Both the position numbers and the translations under genes were made by a program. A stretch of 64,000 nucleotides of DNA from Paenibacillus uliginis N3/975 (GTDB taxonomy: Bacteria > Bacillota > Bacilli > Paenibacillales > Paenibacillaceae), in the NCBI RefSeq assembly GCF_900177425.1, contig NZ_LT840184.1, positions 1,577,487-1,641,486 of the forward strand, read 5' to 3'. Positions 1 through 8,714 of this stretch are shown piece after piece. Position 1 is the stretch's first letter. Each line of letters opens with the position of its first letter. The notes under the pieces were generated by a model. The model had not been told where the DNA came from. It searched no databases and saw nothing but the letters and a program-made list of their open reading frames with translations.

Positions 1-277
1 GAGTAGTTGTAAGATAGAGGAATGAAATAATTATCAGATAAGTTATGGAAATTACGGAAAAGGTGTTCTGATTATAAACTGAAATGTGAATTTTGTGTGA
101 AGATATTTTCCATTTAATTGAAAATTATAACATTTCGTTTAAAAGTATAAATTTCAAAGTGACATTATGATGCATTAATTCGGTTTGGGCAGCATACTGT
201 AGAGTATAGACTTATCACCCGGGTTGTCATATAATGGGCCTTATTATATCTATGCTTAGACGGGCGGAGATAACGGA
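1..277. other. Non-coding region before the glpD leader
   Basis: No gene is visible here. It is AT-rich and probably holds the glpD promoter: a TTGTCA at 224-229 with a weak TATCTA at 247-252 (17-base spacing) is the best sigma-A candidate I can see, followed by the leader hairpin that begins at 278. No cre site matching the consensus was found in this stretch. Confidence 0.4.
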
Positions 278-341
278 GAACCCTTTTTTGCTGAGTATAT
301 ACTGTCTTCAGTATGTATTCTTGGCGGAAGGGTTCTTTTTT
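278..341 (+). promoter_or_regulatory. glpD leader terminator, probable GlpP antitermination target
   Basis: GAACCCTT (278-285) pairs with AAGGGTTC (328-335) around an inner near-repeat (GAGTATATACTG / CAGTATGTATTC), and a T-run follows at 335-341, 51 bases before the glpD start. In Bacillus, GlpP with glycerol-3-phosphate prevents termination in the glpD leader. A glpP gene lies at 7233, so the same control is inferred here. Confidence 0.75.
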
Positions 342-391
342 GTACCCTCTTGGATCTCGCACGCACGGGTGTCGATAATGGAGGTAAGGCA

Positions 392-2125
392 ATGGATAGC
401 AGGTTCTCGTCAAGTGAACGAACAGTGTATTTGAAGGAGATGTCGGCGGTTAAGTTGGATCTGCTTATCATCGGAGGAGGCATTACAGGAGCTGGCATCG
501 CCTGGGATGCAAGTTGCAGAGGGATGGTAACAGGCCTTGTGGAGATGAATGACTTCGCATCCGGAACGAGCAGTAGGTCTACGAAACTGATTCACGGGGG
601 GCTTAGATATTTAAAGCAAGGTGAGATTCGACTAGTCCGTGAAGTAGGATCGGAACGGGCTCTCCTGCATAAAAGCGCTCCCCATCTTGTAGATCCAATC
701 CCAATGCTGCTGCCTATCTATAAAAAAGGAACATACGGGTATTGGGCAAGCTCATTTGGTCTACTTCTATATGATTGGCTTGCAGGCGTAAAACGCAGTG
801 AGCGCCGAAAAATGTACGGCCTTGAAGATACGAAAAATCTTGAACCGCTCTTCAAGCAAGAGGGGTTAAAAGGTGCAGGCTACTATTATGAGTATCAGAC
901 GGATGATGCCCGCTTAACGATTGAAGTGTTGAAGAGCGCCCGAGATAATGGCGCCTTAATGACGAACTATACGAAGGCAACGAAGTTCATTTACCGCGGA
1001 GGAAGAGTGGTTGGTGTAAAGGTAAAGGATCTGATTAGTGGAGAGGTCTATTCCATTTACGCCAAAAAAGTTGTGAATGCTGCCGGCCCATGGGTGGATG
1101 AAATAAGAATCAAAGATAATTCGCTAAAAGGAAAAAGACTACTTTTGACTAAAGGAGTTCACCTGGTGGTGGATAACAAAAAGCTGCCGGTGAAGCAGGC
1201 TGCATATTTCGATGTACCGGGAGGAAGGATGATCTTTGTTATTCCTCGCGGCATGAAAACGTATATTGGCACGACGGATACAGTATACGAAGGGGATATT
1301 GGTAGTCCAGGTATTTCAGAGGCTGACCGTAAATACCTACTGAATGCGGTTAACTATACATTTCCGGAAGTCCAACTAAGATTAACCGATATTGAGGCTG
1401 CATGGTCTGGTCTTCGTCCGCTGCTCAGAGAAGAAGGCAAGAATTCTTCCGAAATATCCCGAAAAAATGAGATTTTTGTCTCGGATTCGGGACTTATCAC
1501 TATAGCCGGAGGCAAGCTGACCGGATTTCGAAAAATGGCCGAAAAGGTAGTCAGTCTTGTCTCCAAACAGCTACAGGACGAAGATGGTACGATATTTCCG
1601 CCCTGTACGACGGATCGGATACCGATCAGCGGCGGTCTGCTGGACAACGGATCCTATCACGACCTGAAAAAAGCGATGGTGAAACAAGGTCGAACCCTCG
1701 GCGTCAATATAGATGATACCTTTGATCTGATGTCACGCTACGGTTCTAACACAAGTGAAATATTCCGATACATACAAAGATCTGATCGGGATGAAATGAT
1801 GAAAGACCGGCTGCTGCATGCCGAAATTCAGTACTCTATTCATTATGAAATGACATTAACCGCGGTTGATTTTTTATTAAGAAGAACAGGATGGCTGTTA
1901 TTTGATCGGCAAAAGGCTGAAGTAATCATGGGAAATACAATGATGATGATGAGTGAATTGTTGGATTGGGATGACAGTGAGATCGATAAACAATGGTCTA
2001 TGTTGCAGGAACAATTGAAATCAACCTGGGACTTATCTGGGGATATCCGAGAAGAGAATTCTATGGTTAGAAGACCTAAGAAAAAGAATCAGGATGAGCC
2101 ATCACAAACGAGATTTTATGCATAA
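392..2125 (+). CDS. glpD: Aerobic glycerol-3-phosphate dehydrogenase GlpD
   Basis: FAD-dependent, membrane-associated enzyme that oxidises sn-glycerol-3-phosphate to dihydroxyacetone phosphate and passes electrons to the quinone pool. The 577-residue product is close to the usual 550-560. The dinucleotide-binding glycine motif GGGITGAG is at residues 28-35, followed by the family motif SSRSTKLIHGGLRYL near 62-76. I chose the ATG at 392 because GGAGG (380-384) sits seven bases before it; an in-frame start at 350 has no such site and would fall inside the leader. The gene stands alone behind a GlpP-type leader terminator and precedes a glycerol-3-phosphate-type importer, so it is the terminal catabolic step of this locus. 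No damage is visible. Confidence 0.95.
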   Translation: MDSRFSSSERTVYLKEMSAVKLDLLIIGGGITGAGIAWDASCRGMVTGLVEMNDFASGTSSRSTKLIHGGLRYLKQGEIRLVREVGSERALLHKSAPHLVDPIPMLLPIYKKGTYGYWASSFGLLLYDWLAGVKRSERRKMYGLEDTKNLEPLFKQEGLKGAGYYYEYQTDDARLTIEVLKSARDNGALMTNYTKATKFIYRGGRVVGVKVKDLISGEVYSIYAKKVVNAAGPWVDEIRIKDNSLKGKRLLLTKGVHLVVDNKKLPVKQAAYFDVPGGRMIFVIPRGMKTYIGTTDTVYEGDIGSPGISEADRKYLLNAVNYTFPEVQLRLTDIEAAWSGLRPLLREEGKNSSEISRKNEIFVSDSGLITIAGGKLTGFRKMAEKVVSLVSKQLQDEDGTIFPPCTTDRIPISGGLLDNGSYHDLKKAMVKQGRTLGVNIDDTFDLMSRYGSNTSEIFRYIQRSDRDEMMKDRLLHAEIQYSIHYEMTLTAVDFLLRRTGWLLFDRQKAEVIMGNTMMMMSELLDWDDSEIDKQWSMLQEQLKSTWDLSGDIREENSMVRRPKKKNQDEPSQTRFYA

Positions 2126-2222
2126 TATTCGATGAATTCGAGTTAAATTTAACATTCATTTTACAAAATTCGCGAATGTCAATGATAATTTCTGTCATAG
2201 AAGGGATATACCAAAAATATTC

Positions 2223-2251
2223 TTGTCAAACAAGTGAACAGATTGTAGTAT
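2223..2251 (+). promoter_or_regulatory. Probable sigma-A promoter of the importer operon
   Basis: TTGTCA at 2223-2228, a 17-base spacer and TAGTAT at 2246-2251. It lies just before the leader terminator at 2287, which is the arrangement expected for an antitermination-controlled operon. Confidence 0.5.
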
Positions 2252-2286
2252 AACAATATAAGTTTTAGAGCTGGGTAGAGATGATG

Positions 2287-2361
2287 AGAAGCCCTTTGCA
2301 TAACTAAAACACTTTCTTTGTAATGAAAGTCGTTTTGTGCAGAGCGCTTCTTATTTTTTTT
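2287..2361 (+). promoter_or_regulatory. Leader terminator of the importer operon, probable GlpP target
   Basis: A long imperfect hairpin with base AGAAGC (2287-2292) / GCTTCT (2346-2351) and apex ACTTTC / GAAAGT (2311-2316 / 2325-2330), followed by a T-run at 2354-2361. It ends about 30 bases before the start of the binding-protein gene. Its resemblance to the glpD leader and the nearby glpP suggest coordinated GlpP antitermination. Confidence 0.65.
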
Positions 2362-2391
2362 GTGCCCGGACGATGAAAAAGGGGGATATAT

Positions 2392-3699
2392 GTGAGAAAA
2401 TTCGGTTTTCTGTTCATCGTATTTGCACTAGTTCTTTCAGCTTGCAACAGTGGGGGAAATACCAAGGGAGAATCCGCTGGCAAGACGGAAAGCGGTGGAA
2501 AGGACGGGAAAGTAGAACTTCAATTCTATTTCCCAGTTGCTGTTGGCGGACCGATTACAAAACTGATAGACCAGTTGGCCAGTGATTTTGAAAAGGAAAA
2601 TGAAAACATCGACATTACGCCGATTTATGGTGGAAGTTATCAGGATACGATGACAAAAGTAGCTACAGCGGTCCAAGGAAATAACTCGCCGGACATTGCG
2701 GTTCTTCTATCAACTGACTTGTACACCTTGCTTTCCATGAACGCAATTGAGGATTTGACTCCGCGCTTTTCCAAGGAATACTTCGATGATTTCTATGAAG
2801 CTTTCCTAGGGAACACCAAATCAGGAGACACCGTGTGGAGTGTTCCGTTCCAGAGAAGCACGATTGTTATGTACTACAACAAAGATAAGTTCAAGGAAGC
2901 AGGACTCGATCCGGAGAAAGCACCAAGTAATTGGAATGAGCTTCGTGAGTATGCCAAAAAGCTGACGAAAGCAGATGGCTCTCAATGGGGAATCGAAATT
3001 CCAAGCACAGGCTATCAATACTGGATGCTGCAAGCACTGTCACTGCAATCGGGTGAGAATATCATGTCAAACGACGGGACGAAAGTGATGTTCAACCAAC
3101 CTCATGTAGAGGAATCGCTGCAGTTCTACATGGATCTCGGACAGAAGGATAAGGTTATGCCAAAAGGAACAATTGAATGGGCAACGGTTCCTTCGGACTT
3201 TATCAGCGGAAAGACAGCCATGATGTTCCATACGACAGGCAATCTGACTAAAGTCAAGAACGAAGCGGCATTTGATTTCGGTGTGGCCTTCCTGCCTGCG
3301 AACAAGCAGTTCGGATCTCCAACAGGTGGTGGCAACCTGTATGTGTTCAAAGACATTCCGGATGCCAATAAAGAAGCGGCTGCAAAGTTCATCGAGTTTC
3401 TGACCAAACCAGAGCGGGTAGCTCAGTGGTCCATCGATACCGGTTATGTTGGAACTACGAAATCTTCGTATGAAACAGATATACTCAAGAAATATGTAGC
3501 CGATTTCCCGGCAGCGGCCATTGCCAGAGACCAGTTGGAATATGCGGACAGTGAATTATCTACATATCAGAACGGTCAAGTAACTAAGATATTTAACGAT
3601 AACATTCAAGCCGCTCTGCTCGGAAACATGACTGCAAAGGAAGCACTGGAAAAGTCACAGCAGCAAGCTGAGGGTATTTTGAAGCAATTTCAAAAATAG
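2392..3699 (+). CDS. Glycerol-3-phosphate-type ABC transporter substrate-binding lipoprotein (UgpB-like)
   Basis: Extracytoplasmic binding protein of a CUT1-family ABC importer, 435 residues. The N-terminus has a lipoprotein signal with lipobox LSAC and lipidated Cys18. The start is GTG at 2392 behind GGGGG (2381-2385). The mature region has the type 1 solute-binding fold pattern (VPFQRSTIVMYYNKD, then GGGNLYVF near residue 310) typical of UgpB-like proteins. It is the first gene of an operon with two permeases, a metallo-hydrolase and a HAD phosphatase, all behind a GlpP-type leader, so glycerol-3-phosphate or a glycerophosphodiester is the likely ligand. A maltose-type sugar cannot be excluded from sequence alone. 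No ATPase gene is nearby; such systems often borrow a shared MsmX-type ATPase. Confidence 0.8.
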   Translation: MRKFGFLFIVFALVLSACNSGGNTKGESAGKTESGGKDGKVELQFYFPVAVGGPITKLIDQLASDFEKENENIDITPIYGGSYQDTMTKVATAVQGNNSPDIAVLLSTDLYTLLSMNAIEDLTPRFSKEYFDDFYEAFLGNTKSGDTVWSVPFQRSTIVMYYNKDKFKEAGLDPEKAPSNWNELREYAKKLTKADGSQWGIEIPSTGYQYWMLQALSLQSGENIMSNDGTKVMFNQPHVEESLQFYMDLGQKDKVMPKGTIEWATVPSDFISGKTAMMFHTTGNLTKVKNEAAFDFGVAFLPANKQFGSPTGGGNLYVFKDIPDANKEAAAKFIEFLTKPERVAQWSIDTGYVGTTKSSYETDILKKYVADFPAAAIARDQLEYADSELSTYQNGQVTKIFNDNIQAALLGNMTAKEALEKSQQQAEGILKQFQK

Positions 3700-3829
3700 A
3701 GCGTAAATTTTTGATTAAAGAATAGCAGGTTCACGCAGCGCCGTGAATCGAACCACAATTGAAAGCGCAATCATTGCATTCGCGGCCTGCATTTCTTAAA
3801 ACTCTCTGAGGTAGAATTGGGGGATTGAA

Positions 3830-4732
3830 TTGGCACAACCAGCCGTACATAGACGCACAAGGCGAAGATTCAATTGGAGGGAAAATGTGTTTGCTTACGC
3901 ATTGCTGTTTCCTTCACTAATATTTCTTGGAATGTTTACTTTTTACCCGACCTTTAAATCGATTTACTTAAGTTTCTATAATTCAACGTTTGGCAGTCAG
4001 ACCTTTGTTGGGTTTGACCAGTATTCCAGGGTGCTGCAGGATGAAGTGTTCCATAAAGTAATTAAGAACAACCTCATTTTGGTTATTGGGACGGTGCCAA
4101 TCAGTATTTTTCTGGCGATATACCTTGCCATTTGGGTGAACAACAAGATGAAAGGAAACGGCATATTGAGAGCGGCCTTTTTCTACCCGACGATCATTCC
4201 GATGATTGCGATCGCCAACATTTGGCTGTTCATTTACACCCCCGATTATGGTCTGCTGGATAAGTTCCTGTCCTTTTTCGGAATTGATGGAGTGAATTGG
4301 TTGGGAGAACCGGCCTGGGTTATGTACGCAATGATCGGGATGATTATATGGAAGGAAGCCGGATTTTTTATGCTGTTCTATCTTGCCGGATTGCAAAATC
4401 TGCCGAGTGAAGTGTATGAGGCCGCAAAGCTTGAAGGAGCACGACCGTTCCAGGTATTCCGCAAAATTACGTTCCCGTTAATCATGCCGACTACGTTGTT
4501 CTGTCTTGTCATCGCGACAACAAATTCATTTAAACTGGTCGACCACTTATACATTATGACCAAGGGCGGACCGGACAACGCAAGTAACCTGCTATTGTTC
4601 TACATTTATGAAACGGCATTCAGCTTTTGGGATATGGGTGCGGCTTCCGTACTAACGGTTATCCTGCTTGTTATTCTGCTGTCAATCTCAATATTCAATT
4701 ATGCTTATCTGGATAAGCGCATCCATTACTAG
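3830..4732 (+). CDS. ABC transporter permease, UgpA-like
   Basis: Inner-membrane permease of the CUT1 family, 300 residues with about six hydrophobic segments. The cytoplasmic EAA loop EAAKLEGARPFQVFRKITFP, which docks the ATPase, is near residue 200. Translation probably starts at TTG (3830) after a G-rich site. The 130-base gap from the binding-protein gene contains short inverted repeats (TTCACG/CGTGAA around 3730-3747) that may set the usual excess of binding protein over permease. It pairs with the permease at 4751. The predicted cargo is glycerol-3-phosphate or its diesters, inferred from the GlpP-type leader and neighbouring glpD. Confidence 0.8.
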   Translation: MAQPAVHRRTRRRFNWRENVFAYALLFPSLIFLGMFTFYPTFKSIYLSFYNSTFGSQTFVGFDQYSRVLQDEVFHKVIKNNLILVIGTVPISIFLAIYLAIWVNNKMKGNGILRAAFFYPTIIPMIAIANIWLFIYTPDYGLLDKFLSFFGIDGVNWLGEPAWVMYAMIGMIIWKEAGFFMLFYLAGLQNLPSEVYEAAKLEGARPFQVFRKITFPLIMPTTLFCLVIATTNSFKLVDHLYIMTKGGPDNASNLLLFYIYETAFSFWDMGAASVLTVILLVILLSISIFNYAYLDKRIHY

Positions 4733-4750
4733 GAGAGGAGAAATTGAACC

Positions 4751-5563
4751 ATGTACCGCGTAATTAACCGACTGCTCGTCATTATTCTGGCTATCATTTT
4801 CCTCGTTCCGTTGGTATGGGCTGTAATTACTTCTTTCACACCTTCATCTGAAGTAATTACGCGTGCGAATCCATTTGCTGTTAAAGATCCAACGTTTATG
4901 AACTATATTTCGGCTTGGGACACGATTCCTTTTCTTCAATATTACTGGAATACGTTGGTCATCGTTCTAGGGATATTAGTTGTCCAGATGCTGACCGTTA
5001 CGCTTGCTGCGTATGCTTTTGCGCGTTTGAACTTTATTGGCAAGGGATTAATTTTTATCGTATTTCTCGTTCAGATCATGATTCCGCCGGATATTTTGAT
5101 CTTTCCGAACTATGCGATTATGAAAGAACTGAATCTGATCGACACAAAACTTGCCATTATGCTGCCTTACTGGGCTTCTTCTTTCGGGGTGTTTCTGCTT
5201 CGTCAGACGTTTAAACAAATTCCGCTTGAATTGGATGAAGCGACAAGAGTGGACGGCTGCCGCTGGTGGCAAACGCTGTGGTATGTTTATCTGCCTTCAG
5301 CAAAGCCGACGTATATCGCCTTTGGACTCATCTCGGTCAGTACGCACTGGAGCAATTTCATGTGGCCGTTGATCGTAACCAATACAGTGGAATCGCATCC
5401 ACTTACCGTAGGGATTGCTATCTTTGCTCAATCTTTTGAAACGGGTGCCCAGTGGGGAACAGTTACTGCAGCTACGGTTCTTGTAATCCTTCCACTTCTA
5501 ATAGCATTTTTCGTTTTCCAAAGACAGTTTGTTGAGAGCTTTATGCATTCAGGCCTTAAGTAG
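4751..5563 (+). CDS. ABC transporter permease, UgpE-like
   Basis: Second membrane subunit of the importer, 270 residues with six predicted hydrophobic segments. The EAA-type loop (LDEATRVDGCRWWQTLWYVYLP) is near residue 165-185. A GGAGAGG-type ribosome site directly precedes the ATG, 18 bases after the first permease ends. The MalG/UgpE class is clear, and the substrate is inferred from context. The next gene begins 11 bases downstream, so all belong to one transcript. Confidence 0.8.
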   Translation: MYRVINRLLVIILAIIFLVPLVWAVITSFTPSSEVITRANPFAVKDPTFMNYISAWDTIPFLQYYWNTLVIVLGILVVQMLTVTLAAYAFARLNFIGKGLIFIVFLVQIMIPPDILIFPNYAIMKELNLIDTKLAIMLPYWASSFGVFLLRQTFKQIPLELDEATRVDGCRWWQTLWYVYLPSAKPTYIAFGLISVSTHWSNFMWPLIVTNTVESHPLTVGIAIFAQSFETGAQWGTVTAATVLVILPLLIAFFVFQRQFVESFMHSGLK

Positions 5564-5574
5564 GGAGACATAGT

Positions 5575-6324
5575 ATGGAGATAACACTGATGGGAACTGC
5601 TAGTGCGGCTTCCGGAGCAGGTCGTGACAATACTTATCTGCTCATACGAAACGAAGAAGATTGTACGATGGTGGATGTGGGGGGGAACCCGCTAGGGAAA
5701 CTAAAACAGCTGCAAGTATCCACTCATCAGGTGAAGAGGGTTGTATTTACCCATCTTCATATAGACCATATATATGGACTTCCTTCCTTGCTGTGGGGGA
5801 TGTGGCTTGACCATCGCACGGAACCGCTTGATGTGTACTGTGATGAGGGGGGCCGTGAATGGTTGAAGCAATGGCTGGAGCATTTGCAGGTGACGGAGTG
5901 GGCCATCCGGTTTGAAATACGTATCAAGACATATATATGGAAGCAGCAATCCATTATAGCCGAGGGATCGGAGTGGACGATGTCCGTATTACCGGGCAGA
6001 CATAGTGTGCCAACCGTTGGCGTAATGATGATTCATGAAGGCAAAGTACTGGTCTATTCGTCGGATACGATGATAAACCCTTGCATTAAGGGGCTCCCAG
6101 CCATTGATCTTCTTATTCATGAGGCGACAACAGCACGAATAGAGCTCGAGTCTCACACGAGTCTGGAACAGCTTGTCAGCTACTACAACTGGGCGACAGT
6201 TGACCGCGTGACTCTTGTCCATACGACCGATGGTGAACCTTATACAGACATCCTTGAGCAGATGCCAGAGGAGATTTCCCGCAAAATTACGTTGGGTCAG
6301 GAGCTGACCACCGTCACATTATAG
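5575..6324 (+). CDS. Metallo-beta-lactamase-fold hydrolase, possible phosphodiesterase
   Basis: A 249-residue cytoplasmic protein of the RNase Z/PhnP-like branch of the metallo-beta-lactamase fold. The metal motif THLHIDHIYG (HxHxDH) is near residues 61-70. Further candidate ligands are the His of PGRHSVP, the Asp of YSSDT and the His of LVHTTDGE near the C-terminus. PhnP is a cyclic phosphodiesterase of phosphonate catabolism. Here the gene lies inside a glycerol-3-phosphate importer operon and directly before a HAD phosphatase, so hydrolysis of an imported glycerophosphodiester or cyclic glycerophosphate is an attractive but untested role. The fold is secure; the substrate is not. Confidence 0.7.
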   Translation: MEITLMGTASAASGAGRDNTYLLIRNEEDCTMVDVGGNPLGKLKQLQVSTHQVKRVVFTHLHIDHIYGLPSLLWGMWLDHRTEPLDVYCDEGGREWLKQWLEHLQVTEWAIRFEIRIKTYIWKQQSIIAEGSEWTMSVLPGRHSVPTVGVMMIHEGKVLVYSSDTMINPCIKGLPAIDLLIHEATTARIELESHTSLEQLVSYYNWATVDRVTLVHTTDGEPYTDILEQMPEEISRKITLGQELTTVTL

Positions 6325-6352
6325 CGGAAATTACATGCAGAGGAGAAATTAG

Positions 6353-7147
6353 ATGGATCATTTTACAGGTTATATATTCGATTTGGATGGAACGATCTAT
6401 CTTGGGAATCAAGCGATTGAAGGCGCAGTAGAAACCATTCAATATTTGCAATCGCTGGATAAGAAGCTGCTCTTCTTAACGAACAAGACCATCGAGTCCA
6501 GAGAAAATTATTTGAAGAAGCTGAACGGATTCGGCATTAAGATTGGCTTGAACAATATACTGAATCCTGCACTTGTTACGATTCATTATTTGCAAAAGAA
6601 TCATAACGGAGGAAAAGTGTACGTCATTGGAGAAGAGATATTAAAGCATGAGTTCCGTGAGAACGGAATTGAATTTGCCACATGTCCTGAGGAAACCGAT
6701 GTGGTGGTCGTCTCTTGGGATCGGGAATTCCATTATAATCATCTGGATTTCGCCTACCAAGCGATTAAAAGTGGTGCGAGTGTTATCGCCACCCACCCGG
6801 ACCGGACCTGTCCAATGCCCGGCGGCGATGTGCCTGATTGCGGCGGGATGATTGGAGCCATTGAAGGAACGACCGGCATGGAAATCAACGTGGTCATGGG
6901 TAAACCTTCGGTGTTAACGGCACTGGCTGCTCTGGATATATTACAGGTTGATGCGAAGGATTGCCTGATGTCGGGAGACCGGCTGGAGACTGATATTTTG
7001 ATGGGTAACAATGCGGGAATGAGTACCGCACTCGTCCTTACAGGCGTAACCCAGCAGGAGGATTTATCAGTTGTTCAGGTAAAGCCGACGTATGTACTGA
7101 ATTCTGTCCATGATATTTACCGGAACAGCAGTTTGCAAAACGCGTAA
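6353..7147 (+). CDS. HAD-superfamily IIA phosphatase, NagD-like
   Basis: A 264-residue soluble phosphatase. HAD motifs appear in order: FDLDGT (Asp10/Asp12), the Thr motif LTNKT, the Lys motif MGKPS and GDRLETDI. The C2-type cap of the NagD/AraL/glycerol-1-phosphatase group fits between motifs II and III. Members dephosphorylate small sugar or polyol phosphates. Position in the glycerol-3-phosphate importer operon, 28 bases after the metallo-hydrolase, suggests relief of glycerol-phosphate overload or dephosphorylation of a breakdown product. The start ATG at 6353 follows GAGGAG. Confidence 0.8.
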   Translation: MDHFTGYIFDLDGTIYLGNQAIEGAVETIQYLQSLDKKLLFLTNKTIESRENYLKKLNGFGIKIGLNNILNPALVTIHYLQKNHNGGKVYVIGEEILKHEFRENGIEFATCPEETDVVVVSWDREFHYNHLDFAYQAIKSGASVIATHPDRTCPMPGGDVPDCGGMIGAIEGTTGMEINVVMGKPSVLTALAALDILQVDAKDCLMSGDRLETDILMGNNAGMSTALVLTGVTQQEDLSVVQVKPTYVLNSVHDIYRNSSLQNA

Positions 7148-7232
7148 ATTTAATATCTGTACCATGTTACACAAAATATGTTGTTACAACGGGAGAACCG
7201 GAGAAGTTGTTGCAACAAAGAGGTGAGCATAA

Positions 7233-7850
7233 ATGAAAACTAATGTAAAAGCTAGCGTGAATGGTGCACAACGAATTGCTTATTGTCTGAAGCGTAAACC
7301 AATTATTACTTCATTAATGAATATAGATGAACTACCTTCTGTTCTCGAGACCGATTCCAATATCGTATTCATTCTGAAAACGGACATTTTTGTCATTGAA
7401 TCGATTGTTGAACAAATTCGAGAAGCGGGTAAATTGTCTTTTGTCCATTTTGATCTTATTGACGGAATTGGAAAGGACAAAATGGGTGTGGCCTACTTGG
7501 CTGAAAAGGTTGGAATCGACGGTATTGTCACAACGAAAAATACAGCGATCGTTGAGGCGAAGAAGTTAGGGCTACTTACAGTGCAGCGGTTGTTCGTGTT
7601 TGACTCGGTGTCACTAGACAACGGAATCAAAATGACAAAGGCATCTGATCCGGATGCAATTGAAGTTTTGCCTGGCATGGTATGTCAGCGAATTATGGAC
7701 AGAATTCGCATGGAAGTCGATGTGCCTGTTATCGCAGGCGGACTGATGATTGATCTGGAGGATTTTGATACGGCGCTGAAAAGCGGAGTCATTGGAATTT
7801 CAACTTCCAGTAAGGAGCTCTGGCGCTGGCAGGATGAGAATATGAGTTAG
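7233..7850 (+). CDS. glpP: Glycerol uptake operon antiterminator regulatory protein GlpP
   Basis: RNA-binding antiterminator of 205 residues; in Bacillus it binds glycerol-3-phosphate and then prevents termination in leaders of glp genes. The conserved barrel-like pattern is clear: LSFVHFDLIDGIGKDKMG near residues 70-87, GIDGIVTTKNTAIVEAKK near 95-112, and PDAIEVLPGMVCQRI then VPVIAGGLM in the second half. It has its own site (AGAGGTGAG) 86 bases after the phosphatase gene, so it may be the last gene of that operon or have its own promoter. Two candidate target hairpins occur in this window, before glpD and before the importer genes. Confidence 0.92.
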   Translation: MKTNVKASVNGAQRIAYCLKRKPIITSLMNIDELPSVLETDSNIVFILKTDIFVIESIVEQIREAGKLSFVHFDLIDGIGKDKMGVAYLAEKVGIDGIVTTKNTAIVEAKKLGLLTVQRLFVFDSVSLDNGIKMTKASDPDAIEVLPGMVCQRIMDRIRMEVDVPVIAGGLMIDLEDFDTALKSGVIGISTSSKELWRWQDENMS

Positions 7851-7894
7851 CAACCTGCCTTCACAGTTCATTTGAAAGATGGGTGAGGGGTTCA

Positions 7895-8614
7895 ATGGTT
7901 ATTATACAGCTAGATACAGAAACCTTGCTAATGCGCCTGCTGCTGGCTGCATTACTTGGCGGTTTGATCGGTTGGGAGCGTGAGCGGAGAAATAAGCAGG
8001 CTGGTTTAAAGACGCATCTGCTCGTGGCTGTGGGGTCTACATTAATTATGCTTACATCCATATACGGTTTTGATAATTCGCTGATTAATCATCCGAATGC
8101 CCGATTTGATCCGGCGAGACTGGCTGCCCAAGTGGTGAGCGGTATTGGTTTTCTGGGGGCGGGTGCGATACTGCGGCGTTCCAATCATATTATTTCAGGT
8201 CTCACGACTGCGGCTACGTTATGGGTCGCGGCAGCTATTGGTCTTAGTGTGGGGTCAGGTTTTTACTGGCCTGCGGTAATCACGACGGCTATCGTTTTAT
8301 GCAGCACCCTGATACTAAATAAACTGGAGTCCAGATTTTTGTTCATCAAAAAATCCGGAAGTTTGCGTATTACGATTGAAGCGGGAGACCAGCCGGTTCA
8401 GGTCAGTAAGATTACATCACTTTTGCAGAAATCAAACATGTCGGTGGAGCAAATGATCGTAAATGATGATGGGGCTGAAGAAGACTCATCGAAAGTAACG
8501 ATGGAATTTCGGGTGTTTTCCTTTAACAGCAAAGGGATCGATACTTTATTTGAAAGATTGTGGGAGGTCGAAGGTATTAAGCAGGTCCGCATGAATTGGA
8601 GGGATAAAGAATAG
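7895..8614 (+). CDS. MgtC/SapB-family membrane protein
   Basis: About 239 residues. The N-terminal half has four or five hydrophobic segments with the family signature LLGGLIGWERERRNKQAGLKT followed by LVAVGSTLIML; the C-terminal 80 residues are soluble and ACT-like in pattern. MgtC proteins modulate ATP synthase and magnesium or acid homeostasis in some pathogens, while Bacillus YhiD-type members are little studied. I chose ATG 7895 because GGTGAGGGG lies just before it; a GTG at 7883 would put that site inside the gene. It follows glpP by 44 bases but has no obvious functional tie to glycerol metabolism. Confidence 0.8.
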   Translation: MVIIQLDTETLLMRLLLAALLGGLIGWERERRNKQAGLKTHLLVAVGSTLIMLTSIYGFDNSLINHPNARFDPARLAAQVVSGIGFLGAGAILRRSNHIISGLTTAATLWVAAAIGLSVGSGFYWPAVITTAIVLCSTLILNKLESRFLFIKKSGSLRITIEAGDQPVQVSKITSLLQKSNMSVEQMIVNDDGAEEDSSKVTMEFRVFSFNSKGIDTLFERLWEVEGIKQVRMNWRDKE

Positions 8615-8681
8615 CAGGTTTGTTGAAGTGCGCTTAAATAACGTAGGTGATGGCACAAGGCTGCCATGATCCATAAACGAA

Positions 8682-8695
8682 TGTAAGCGTTTACA
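8682..8695 (+). promoter_or_regulatory. cre site (CcpA operator) before the surface GDPD gene
   Basis: TGTAAGCGTTTACA matches the catabolite-responsive element consensus TGWAARCGYTWWCA at all 14 positions. It lies 20 bases before the start of the 2110-residue surface protein, between promoter-type sequence and the ribosome site GGGAGG (8703-8708), a position typical of CcpA repression by roadblock. Confidence 0.85.
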
Positions 8696-8714
8696 TTAAA
8701 TTGGGAGGTAGATT

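Noticed and set aside
7175..7228. Inverted repeats TTGTTACAAC / GTTGTTGCAAC before glpP as a third GlpP target
   Set aside because: There is no T-run and no terminator, so antitermination could not act there; it may be a simple operator or chance.
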